From Chloroflexota bacterium (GTDB taxonomy: Bacteria > Chloroflexota > UBA11872 > VXOZ01), in assembly GCA_009839775.1 (NCBI GenBank), contig VXOZ01000135.1, positions 1-18,181 on the forward strand: DNA of 18,181 bases, written 5' to 3'. The translations under genes and the position numbers were made by a program. Under the pieces are notes generated by a model. The model saw only the letters and a program-made list of their open reading frames with translations. It was not told the origin of the DNA and ran no database searches. Below, piece by piece: positions 6,941 through 13,363 of the stretch. Numbering within the stretch: position 1 is the first letter of the stretch; each line of letters starts with the position of its first letter.

Positions 6941-6961
6941 GCATGCGAACTGCGGTATCGT
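6933..6961 (+). promoter_or_regulatory. Candidate sigma-70-type promoter for the M50 protease gene
   Basis: TTGGCG at 6933-6938 and TATCGT at 6956-6961 each match the consensus at four of six positions and are separated by an ideal 17 bases. Transcription would start near 6968, leaving a leader of about 37 bases that includes the AGGAGG at 6995-7000. Confidence 0.35.
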
Positions 6962-7004
6962 ATGAGACACCGGCAGCAGGCACAAGCAGCGCATAGGAGG
7001 CGGC

Positions 7005-8132
7005 ATGGCCGGATCGGTTCGGTTGGGGCATCTCTTTGGCATACCGCTGGCGATTCACTACACCTGGCTCATTGCCGCTGGCTTGGCCACTGTCATCCTC
7101 TCGCCTGCAATACTTCCTTTCGACCGTCCGGGCTTGTCAACTCCCGTGTACTGGCTGGTCGGCGCAACCGCAAGCGCCCTGTTCTTCAGCTCGGTCGTGG
7201 CCCACGAGCTTTGCCACGCGCTGGTAGCGCGGCACTTTGGCATTCCGGTGCGGGGCATTACGCTCTTTGTCTTTGGCGGGATTTCCACCCTTGCGCGCGA
7301 AGCGCGGAAACCGACGCACGAACTGCTCATTGCCACCGCCGGGCCCGCTTGCAGCCTCACCCTATGCGTCGCACTCTTCACACTGCAACGCCTCATGCAA
7401 CCTCACTGGGCGCTTGGCAGTAGAATGATACTCTACCTGAGCCTGGCGAATCTCTTCTTCACCCTCTTCAATCTCATTCCCGCGCTGCCGCTGGATGGCG
7501 GGAGAGCGTTGCGCGCGGCCATTTGGTACTTCAGCGGAAGCTTTGGGCTGGCTACGAGAATCGCTACCATCTTGGGGCACTTGCTGGGATTCGGCTTAAT
7601 AGGGCTGGCGCTGTTCACAATCGCGTCGTACGGCGAATGGATTCTCGGGGGACTGCTGATTGTGCTCGGCTGGTTCGTTCACAGTGCGGCGGAAATGGCG
7701 CAGCAGAATGCGCAAAACCGTGATCTAACCTTGGGCGTCACCTTGAATGACGTGCCCCGGAGCGACGTTGCCTTTGTCGCACCCGATACATTGCTCCAAA
7801 CGCTCGTGTACGACTACCTACTCGCAGAAGACTCTGCCCCAAGCCTGCTTGCGGTGATGCGCCATGGCACGCTCCTTGGCATCGTTACGGCAAGAGAAAT
7901 TCGGCGGGTGCCAAGCGTCCATTGGTCGCACACACAGGCGCAAGACGTCATGATTGAGAGTTCACCAGAGGAATTCCTGGCGCCTATGACACCGCTCGAA
8001 GACGCCCTGGAACATATGGAAGTAGGGCGCTTAAGCTACGTGGTCGTAGCGAACGGCGAGGAAGAGCGCCTCGAGGTGATCAGCTACAACGATATGCTTC
8101 ACTTCTTGCACGGCAAGCGGGAAGAGCCCTGA
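7005..8132 (+). CDS. Site-2-protease-family (M50) intramembrane metalloprotease with C-terminal CBS pair
   Basis: This 375-residue membrane protein belongs to the M50B group with C-terminal CBS domains. The zinc motif is HELCH at H67-E68-x-x-H71, in the second hydrophobic segment, and the third ligand is D164 in LPLDGGRAL after NLIPA. About six hydrophobic stretches span residues 8-230, starting LFGIPLAIHYTWLIAAGLATVIL. From about residue 245 the protein is soluble and contains two weak CBS repeats, the first ending GTLLGIVTAREIRRVP and the second ending VISYNDMLHFL, which may sense nucleotides or energy state. Such proteases cut membrane-embedded substrates such as anti-sigma factors; the substrate here is unknown. 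TAGGAGG ends four bases before the ATG. It is a single gene with its own candidate promoter and converges on the next gene. Confidence 0.93.
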   Translation: MAGSVRLGHLFGIPLAIHYTWLIAAGLATVILSPAILPFDRPGLSTPVYWLVGATASALFFSSVVAHELCHALVARHFGIPVRGITLFVFGGISTLAREARKPTHELLIATAGPACSLTLCVALFTLQRLMQPHWALGSRMILYLSLANLFFTLFNLIPALPLDGGRALRAAIWYFSGSFGLATRIATILGHLLGFGLIGLALFTIASYGEWILGGLLIVLGWFVHSAAEMAQQNAQNRDLTLGVTLNDVPRSDVAFVAPDTLLQTLVYDYLLAEDSAPSLLAVMRHGTLLGIVTAREIRRVPSVHWSHTQAQDVMIESSPEEFLAPMTPLEDALEHMEVGRLSYVVVANGEEERLEVISYNDMLHFLHGKREEP

Positions 8133-8261
8133 AAGCGTATGGCGGTTGCGCGTTCGTGAGGCCTGCGCCTACCGGCAAGACCGCATCCACCCGATAGATG
8201 GAGGAGAATTCCGAAGTTACCTCTTTTTGTCCTGCCACATTGTCGGGGTTCTCCATCACGC

Positions 8262-8304
8262 AACTGGGCGGGCCAACGTTTCATTCACGCTGGGCCGCCC
8301 AGTT
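8262..8304. terminator. Bidirectional terminator-like hairpin between convergent genes
   Basis: AACTGGGCGGGCCA (8262-8275) pairs with TGGGCCGCCCAGTT (8291-8304) with one mismatch in 14 and a 15-base loop. It lies between the protease gene ending at 8132 and the opposing gene ending at 8406, so it can serve both. Plus-strand RNA continues TTCTTCC. The stem is strong but the T tract is poor, so the mechanism is uncertain. Confidence 0.55.
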
Positions 8305-8405
8305 TCTTCCGGTCGGAGGCTCTCAATTCATGCCAGGAGGGCAAGCCGTAAGCTATTGCTCTTAATTGAGCAGACGCCTGGCACTATGGACCAGAACGGA
8401 GCAGG

Positions 8406-9323
8406 TCATTGGCTATTGCTTCGTTCTTCACTTTGCGTCAAGATGTCAGGCGGCCAAACGTGGATCTTCACCTCGCCGAATATGGCAGCCAAATCCGCTC
8501 GAATTTGGCTGATGCCCGTATTGATGGCGTCTATGTCACTTTCGCCCGCGTTGTAAACCGTGTACCACGTATACTCATAGCCAATCTCCCGCCAACTTGG
8601 GAGGATCACATCGATGTAGGTCTCCTCGGGAACCATAAGACCCTCATTGAAGTACGGCGGCTCGTAGAACCAATACACATCCTTGGGGTCAAGCGGTGAC
8701 CAACTCCCCACAATCTTCACTTCAATTGGTTCCGGATCTCTTCCCAGATGGCGGTAAACCAGGATGAGGTGGTCGCCGACTTTCGCGCCGATCTCATCCA
8801 GCTTCTCCGTCGTCATGACGGCTTCGATGAAGGGATCGCCCGGCTTAGCTGGGTTGGCAAAGCGCCCTTCCAGGATGTGGACGTGCTTGTCGAAATCGGC
8901 CGCAAAGGAGATGAAGCCCCAATCGACGAACCGGCGTGTTGAGAAATCTCTGCCATCGCCCTGCACGAGAATAGGCATGTGCTCCGTTTGCGCGTAGCGG
9001 GTGGAAAGGAGTACGGGAACGCCTATTTCGCTCGGCGCCGTCACCCGCAAGTACTCATCTGCCTGCTCGTATTGCAGAAGTGAAATGTTGGTCTCGTATC
9101 TCGGCTCGAACTTGCGCACGAGCAAACTGGCGGGCGAGCGCGTCTGGCGGGATTGCGCATCGTCCGCAGAGGGCTGCGTAGCTGGGCCGCTCAATTCGTT
9201 GAGGTTGACGGTCGCACAAGAAACCAGCGCCGCCATCGCTACCAGTCCGATTACGGCAGCGAGAAGTGCGTTGCTGCGGTTTCGCAGCCGCTTGCTGATG
9301 GGGGTAAGAATGGAATAGATCAT
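8406..9323 (-). CDS. Lipoprotein resembling an isolated FtsX/MacB-type permease extracellular domain
   Basis: This 305-residue protein begins with a basic region (KRLRNRS), a hydrophobic stretch (ALLAAVIGLVAMAA) and the lipobox LVSC with C36, so it should be exported and lipidated. The rest resembles the large extracytoplasmic domain of FtsX/MacB-type ABC permeases: HILEGRFANPAKPGD, then IGAKVGDHLILVY, then VKIVGSWSPLDPKDVYWFY and a C-terminal stretch ending VKIHVWPPD. In a permease three more membrane helices would follow, but the frame stops at SEERSNSQ and the 270 bases beyond show no membrane-helix coding in any minus frame. It is therefore either a truncated permease remnant or a free-standing secreted domain; the intact frame, signal and strong ribosome site (AAGGAGG, nine bases before ATG) favour a functional protein. 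The fold assignment is by recognition only. Confidence 0.75.
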   Translation of the reverse strand: MIYSILTPISKRLRNRSNALLAAVIGLVAMAALVSCATVNLNELSGPATQPSADDAQSRQTRSPASLLVRKFEPRYETNISLLQYEQADEYLRVTAPSEIGVPVLLSTRYAQTEHMPILVQGDGRDFSTRRFVDWGFISFAADFDKHVHILEGRFANPAKPGDPFIEAVMTTEKLDEIGAKVGDHLILVYRHLGRDPEPIEVKIVGSWSPLDPKDVYWFYEPPYFNEGLMVPEETYIDVILPSWREIGYEYTWYTVYNAGESDIDAINTGISQIRADLAAIFGEVKIHVWPPDILTQSEERSNSQ

Positions 9324-9396
9324 GAGATAGCTCCTCCTTACACGTGACTCTCGCAGTCATCTCATAGATACCTGAGCAAGATGACAATGCCTTGAG

Positions 9397-9447
9397 TTAA
9401 CCGAAGCCAAGGTGGCTTTTGGCAATGAGCCTTGAGTGCCTACACAT
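9397..9447 (-). CDS. Possible 16-residue leader peptide ORF
   Basis: On the minus strand AAGGAGGTCC, an unusually complete Shine-Dalgarno, is followed by GGTC and ATG at 9447. The frame MCRHSRLIAKSHLGFG ends in TAA at 9397-9399, 73 bases before the ATG of the lipoprotein gene on the same strand. It could be a regulatory leader peptide or a chance frame behind a leftover ribosome site. The peptide shows no obvious run of a single amino acid and no clear attenuator hairpins. Confidence 0.3.
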   Translation of the reverse strand: MCRHSRLIAKSHLGFG

Positions 9448-9571
9448 GACCGGACCTCCTTGTAGCCTGCAGCGAAAGCACCATACCCTTACTTTTCAAG
9501 CTAGCATAGACCGGTGCTTGTCCAACCGTTAAATGGCAGATTCTTCGGAAAAGTTAAGGGGCCTCTTAGCG

Positions 9572-9599
9572 AACTCTAAGGTTGTTGTGGCGTAGAGTT
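9572..9599. repeat. Short inverted repeat upstream of the lipoprotein gene
   Basis: AACTCTA (9572-9578) pairs with TAGAGTT (9593-9599) across 14 bases. It lies between the end of the nicotinate phosphoribosyltransferase gene and the lipoprotein gene, both on the minus strand. It could be an operator, or part of the upstream gene's terminator. Confidence 0.3.
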
Positions 9600-9618
9600 A
9601 AGGTAGCCCGGGAAGAGC

Positions 9619-9642
9619 GACCGCGTTGCATCTGGCGCGGTC
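9619..9642 (-). terminator. Hairpin overlapping the stop codon of the nicotinate phosphoribosyltransferase gene
   Basis: GACCGCG and CGCGGTC form a 7-bp GC-rich stem with a 10-base loop that begins within the TGA stop codon (minus strand). It is followed by GCTCTTCCC, so there is no proper T tract. It may slow or end transcription, but the evidence is weak. Confidence 0.35.
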
Positions 9643-11008
9643 ACTCACTCTGCTGCGCGAGGGCCGCGCGCAGACGTTCTCGCTCAGACGCTAGCGCCGC
9701 GCTCACTTCCACCGGGTACGGCGGGTCGGCAGTCTCAAGAGCGTGCAAGCGCGGCGGCAGCGCCTGCCGTTGTTGCCGGGCTCGCTCCCGCGCTGCCGCG
9801 AGGTCGCTGTGGCCCGCAGGCAAGCGCTTTCCCTCACGCATGACGGGATTGAGTAGGGGCGTACCGCCCGGCACGTCCTCATCCGCCAGCGCGATTACGT
9901 CGCGCGTGTACGTTCCACCCGCTTGGAAGCGAAAAACCTGCTTCCGGCTCGGCAGCGAAGACTTGCCGGCGGAGAGCTTCATGCGTCCGCGCCCGCCGTA
10001 CGCTACGAGCTTGTACGCGCAGTCTATGGTGGGCGCATCGCTGGATACGCTCATGCGCGTGCCTACGCCAAAGCCGTCGATCGGCGCCCTTCGGCTTATC
10101 AAGTGGGATATGGCGTACTCATCGAGGCTGTTGCTGGCAAATATCTCCACGTGGTGAAGACCCGCGTCATCGAGGATGCGCCGGGAGGCACGCGCTAGTT
10201 CCTCTAAATCACCGGAATCCAGGCGGATCGCCCGCACGCGGAACGCATCACCAAGTTCTCGCGCGAGTGTGACTATCTTCTTCACACCCGCCAACGTATC
10301 GTAGGTATCCACAAGCAAGACCGTGTCCGGGTAGAGCGCGGCAAATTGCCGAAACGCATCGAGTTCGTCTGCATGCGCCTGAATGTAACTGTGCGCCATG
10401 GTGCCCCGGACCGGAATGCCGTAGCGCTTCCCGGCAAGGACGTTGGAGGTTGCCGCCACGCCCGCCACGTGAAAGGCACGCGCGCCCCTGACCGCGGAGT
10501 CAATGCCGTGGGCACGCCGCGAACCAAAGTCCACCACGGCGGACCCTTGCGCCGCCTGGACCACGCGTGCAGCTTTCGATGCCATGAGGGTCTGGAAGTG
10601 TACTTGATTGATAAGCAGAGTCTCTACTAACTGTGCTTGAGGCAGTGGCGCCTCAACGACGACCAATGGTTCCAAGGGGAATGCCACGGTGCCCTCGGGC
10701 AGCGCATACACGTTGCCGGTAAAACGGAAATCTGCGAGGTATTTCAGGAAATCCGGGGAAAAGCTTCCCAACTCTGCCAGGAAGCCAAGCGCCTCAGCAG
10801 AAAAGGTCAGATTTTCCAAGTAGCGCAGCACGTCGGCGACACCGCATACGACGAGGTAGTTCCATCCCTTTGGCAGTCGCCGCGCGAAAAAGTCGAATAC
10901 TGCTACATCGTCCATTCCCTCATGAAAGTACGCTTGGAGCATGGTGAGAGCATAGAGATCAGTGAAGAGGGCGGCGTCGGGACTTTCTTCCCAGTCGCGC
11001 AGCAACAT
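9641..11008 (-). CDS. pncB: Nicotinate phosphoribosyltransferase (NAD salvage)
   Basis: This 455-residue cytoplasmic enzyme joins nicotinate to PRPP, with ATP hydrolysis, to give nicotinate mononucleotide in the Preiss-Handler pathway to NAD. Diagnostic segments in order are FTDLYALTMLQAYF near the N-terminus, VDFGSRRAHG, GTMAHSYI with the histidine that is phosphorylated in the family (H206), LLVDTYDT, IRLDSGDL for PRPP binding, FASNSLDEY and GFGVGTRMSVSSDAP. The length fits bacterial enzymes of the shorter class. The C-terminal 80 residues are Arg/Ala-rich and look helical. The ATG is preceded on the minus strand by TAGGGA at about nine bases. There is no adjacent NAD gene, so it appears to be a single transcription unit, with a decayed transposase immediately upstream. 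Confidence 0.95.
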   Translation of the reverse strand: MLLRDWEESPDAALFTDLYALTMLQAYFHEGMDDVAVFDFFARRLPKGWNYLVVCGVADVLRYLENLTFSAEALGFLAELGSFSPDFLKYLADFRFTGNVYALPEGTVAFPLEPLVVVEAPLPQAQLVETLLINQVHFQTLMASKAARVVQAAQGSAVVDFGSRRAHGIDSAVRGARAFHVAGVAATSNVLAGKRYGIPVRGTMAHSYIQAHADELDAFRQFAALYPDTVLLVDTYDTLAGVKKIVTLARELGDAFRVRAIRLDSGDLEELARASRRILDDAGLHHVEIFASNSLDEYAISHLISRRAPIDGFGVGTRMSVSSDAPTIDCAYKLVAYGGRGRMKLSAGKSSLPSRKQVFRFQAGGTYTRDVIALADEDVPGGTPLLNPVMREGKRLPAGHSDLAAARERARQQRQALPPRLHALETADPPYPVEVSAALASERERLRAALAQQSE

Positions 11009-11047
11009 AGCGGCATTCCCTAGTAACCATTAATGCCCGTTGAAAAG

Positions 11048-11307
11048 TCAGAGGATGAACTGAGCGATGGAGTGTCTGACGACACCGTGTCGATCGGGCT
11101 TGAGGCCATTCCACGGCACCAGGCGGTCGAACGCTGCCAGCAGATACCCCAGATGAGACGTGATGCACCCCCACCCTCTATGGAGTAGCGCAGACCAACG
11201 GTCACCAGTTTGCTTGGAAAGGGCGCTGCTTGGCTGTGGTGCGGCACGTCTTGCATGGCTTCACCTACCCGACAAAACCGTTCAGTGCTACCATCTACGC
11301 TAACCAT
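11048..11307 (-). pseudogene. Internally deleted transposase remnant (IS4-like, DDE type)
   Basis: A minus-strand ATG at 11307, eight bases after AGGAGG, opens VGEAMQDVPHHSQAAPFPSKLVTVGLRYSIEGGG. I recall this pattern (HH-Q-x-x-PS-x-LVT-x-GL) from N-termini of IS4-like transposases. Near 11180 the sense moves to a second frame giving RGWGCITSHLGYLLAAFDRL, then VPWNGLKPDRHGVVRHSIAQFIL and a TGA at 11048, which resembles the C-terminus of the same family. The catalytic core is missing. I read this as an insertion sequence that lost most of its middle and shifted frame. Terminal repeats are not clear: only ATGCCC near 11033 and GGGCAT near 11349 match inverted. The assignment rests on remembered motifs. 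Confidence 0.45.
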
Positions 11308-11540
11308 GAGGCGCTCCTCCTGTGGGCACGGTATTCACTCCACAGCATGGGCATCCCCATGATAGCTTCAAAACTAGCACCAGTGGTTAGGAGATGCAGT
11401 TTTCGACTTTGCGGGAGGCGAAGTATTCTGCGCCAAACTGGTACGGTGCGAATGCGAGTGTCTGCGGAGTGGCGTCAATTTCCGTGAGAAAAGTGCCTGG
11501 TACAAGCACAGTAGCGGTACCGCAAGCAACTGCCGTGCCG
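11308..11540. other. Non-coding region upstream of guaB
   Basis: No frame here resembles a known protein, and the open frames present are short with atypical composition. It may include the outer end of the decayed insertion sequence. I saw no riboswitch-like fold by eye. Confidence 0.4.
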
Positions 11541-11546
11541 TATAAT
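11541..11546 (+). promoter_or_regulatory. Candidate guaB -10 element
   Basis: A perfect TATAAT lies 58 bases before the GTG start of guaB, which suits a leader of about 50 bases. The expected -35 position (TACCGC at 11518-11523) is poor, so the promoter may need an activator or be read by a different sigma factor. Confidence 0.45.
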
Positions 11547-11603
11547 GGGAGCAAGAGGACACAGCGAGCGTGAGCGTTTACTGCAGCAGAGGAGGGACTG
11601 CCG

Positions 11604-13145
11604 GTGATACGGAATGATCCTGCCGGGAGCGAGAGCCTACCCACTACACTTGAGCCCCTCGCTCCGACCAGCGACCCCATGTCCGCCGACAAGTTGCTGA
11701 AGCAAGGTCTGACCTTCGACGACGTTGTACTCATTCCCGATTATTCCGCTGTTCTGCCCAAAGATGCCGATACCCGCACGTGGCTGACCCCGACGATTGC
11801 CCTCAATATCCCGCTTATTTCCGCCGCCATGGATACCGTGACCGAAGCGCGCCTAGCTATCGCTTTGGCGCGTGAAGGCGGCCTCGGCGTTATCCACCGC
11901 AACCTGGAAATCGACGTCCAGGCTGCTGAGGTGGATAAAGTCAAGCGCTCGGAAGCCGGCATGATCGTCGACCCCATCACCTTGGGTCCCAATGCCACCG
12001 TGCGCCAAGCCGTTGACCTGATGGAACGCTACCACATCTCCGGCGTACCCATTACCGAGAACGGCAAGCTGGTGGGCATTCTCACCAACCGCGACATTCG
12101 CTTCGAGGAGAACCTCGACCAGCCCGTCCAGAACGTAATGACCAAGGAGAACCTCGTCACGGTCCCCGTGGGCACTACGTTAGAGGAAGCCAAGGAGATC
12201 TTGCGCCGCCATCGCATCGAAAAGGTCCCGGTGGTGGACGGCAGCTTCATGCTCAAAGGCCTTATAACAGTTAAAGATATTGCCAAGAAAATTCAATTTC
12301 CGTTGGCGACAAAGGACGAGAAAGGACGCCTGCGCGTGGGCGCGGCCGTCGGCACGAGTGTCGAGGGCATCAAGCGCGCGCAAGAGGCGGTGGCGGCCGG
12401 CGTTGACGTGCTGGTGCTCGATAGCGCCCACGGCCATTCGGCTGGCGTCATCGAGACTCTGCGCAAGTTCAAGACGCTCTTCGACGTGCCGGTGATCGCC
12501 GGCAATATCGCCACGGCAGCCGCGGCAGAGGACCTCATCGCGGCCGGCGCGGACGCGCTGAAAGTGGGTGTGGGTCCCGCCTCCATCTGCACCACGCGGG
12601 TCGTGACCGGCACCGGCGTGCCGCAGATCACGGCAATATCCGACGTTGCCGCCGTTGCCACGCAGTACGGCGTCCCCGTGATCGCCGACGGCGGCATCCA
12701 ATACGCGGGCGACGTGGCCAAGGCGATTGCCGCCGGGGCCGACACGGTCATGATCGGGTCGCTCTTCGCCGGCGTGGAAGAGAGTCCGGGCGAGGTGGTG
12801 CTGTACCAAGGCGAGCAGTTCAAGGAGTACCGCGGCATGGGTTCGCTGGGCGCTATGAAGGCGCGCACCGCCAGCCGCGACCGCTACTTCCAGGACTACA
12901 TTGGCGAGGAGTCGAAGCTGGTGCCGGAAGGCATCGAGGGCCGCGTGCAGTACAAGGGGCCGCTCTCGGCCCTGGTGACCCAACTCGTCGGCGGCCTGCG
13001 CCAATCCATGGGCTACTGCGGCAATGCCACCATCCAGGAAATGAAAGAGCACGCGCGCTTCGTCCGCATGACCGCCTCCGGCCTCCGTGAAGCCCACCCC
13101 CACGACGTCATCCTGACCAAAGAAGCGCCGAACTACTCGCGGTAG
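11604..13145 (+). CDS. guaB: IMP dehydrogenase
   Basis: This cytoplasmic enzyme oxidises IMP to XMP with NAD, the committed step of guanine nucleotide synthesis. From GTG 11604 it is 513 residues, with numbering as follows. LTFDDVVLIPDYS begins near residue 36, then comes SAAMDTVTEARLAIALAREGG. Two CBS domains span about 118-225. The barrel carries DSAHGHS, the catalytic loop GPASICTTR with Cys329, ADGGIQYAGD and GSLFAG. Beyond these, GMGSLGAMKARTASRDRYF and the flap EGIEGRVQYKG complete the active site. GGAGGG ends seven bases before the GTG, which favours that start and gives a 25-residue Pro/Ser-rich extension. ATG 11679 would give 488 residues and put the catalytic Cys near 304, matching typical bacterial enzymes, but it has no ribosome site. 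It is followed by three hairpins, so it is probably monocistronic. Confidence 0.97.
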   Translation: MIRNDPAGSESLPTTLEPLAPTSDPMSADKLLKQGLTFDDVVLIPDYSAVLPKDADTRTWLTPTIALNIPLISAAMDTVTEARLAIALAREGGLGVIHRNLEIDVQAAEVDKVKRSEAGMIVDPITLGPNATVRQAVDLMERYHISGVPITENGKLVGILTNRDIRFEENLDQPVQNVMTKENLVTVPVGTTLEEAKEILRRHRIEKVPVVDGSFMLKGLITVKDIAKKIQFPLATKDEKGRLRVGAAVGTSVEGIKRAQEAVAAGVDVLVLDSAHGHSAGVIETLRKFKTLFDVPVIAGNIATAAAAEDLIAAGADALKVGVGPASICTTRVVTGTGVPQITAISDVAAVATQYGVPVIADGGIQYAGDVAKAIAAGADTVMIGSLFAGVEESPGEVVLYQGEQFKEYRGMGSLGAMKARTASRDRYFQDYIGEESKLVPEGIEGRVQYKGPLSALVTQLVGGLRQSMGYCGNATIQEMKEHARFVRMTASGLREAHPHDVILTKEAPNYSR

Positions 13146-13157
13146 CCTCCTCGCAAC

Positions 13158-13180
13158 AGTGGCAAAGGGCGTTAGCCACT
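13158..13180 (+). other. Hairpin 1 downstream of guaB
   Basis: AGTGGC (13158-13163) pairs with GCCACT (13175-13180) around an 11-base loop, 12 bases after the guaB stop codon. It has no T tract. It is the first of three consecutive stems and may stabilise the transcript end. Confidence 0.4.
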
Positions 13181-13184
13181 TGAG

Positions 13185-13216
13185 TTTCTCGGTACAACTC
13201 GGTTTGTGCCGAGAAA
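13185..13216. terminator. Hairpin 2 downstream of guaB
   Basis: TTTCTCGGTACA (13185-13196) pairs with TGTGCCGAGAAA (13205-13216) with one T-G wobble and an 8-base loop. On the plus strand it lacks a T tract, but read from the minus strand the stem is flanked by T's, so it may be bidirectional or protect the RNA end. Confidence 0.5.
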
Positions 13217-13236
13217 AACGCTACTTTCGCAGTCAC

Positions 13237-13259
13237 AAACACCTACTCTTGGTGTTTTT
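13237..13259 (+). terminator. Rho-independent terminator of guaB
   Basis: AAACACC (13237-13243) and GGTGTTT (13251-13257) form a 7-bp stem with a 7-base loop, and the right arm runs directly into a T-rich tail (GGTGTTTTTC). It is the most classical terminator in the window. Confidence 0.7.
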
Positions 13260-13363
13260 CTGCACCCGGTTTTGGCAAAGCTGATTCGCCCCCTGCTTGG
13301 GTGCTCCAGCAAGCTAGTAACTTGGAATAGACAACTGTAATGAACTGTTAGCGGAGTTCACCA

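Noticed and set aside
11230..11487. 85-codon plus-strand frame upstream of guaB
   Set aside because: It overlaps the transposase remnant, has no ribosome site, and its product looks random.
12180..13103. 307-codon minus-strand frame inside guaB
   Set aside because: It lies wholly opposite the catalytic barrel of IMP dehydrogenase, and its His/Ala/Arg-rich composition is typical of antisense shadows.
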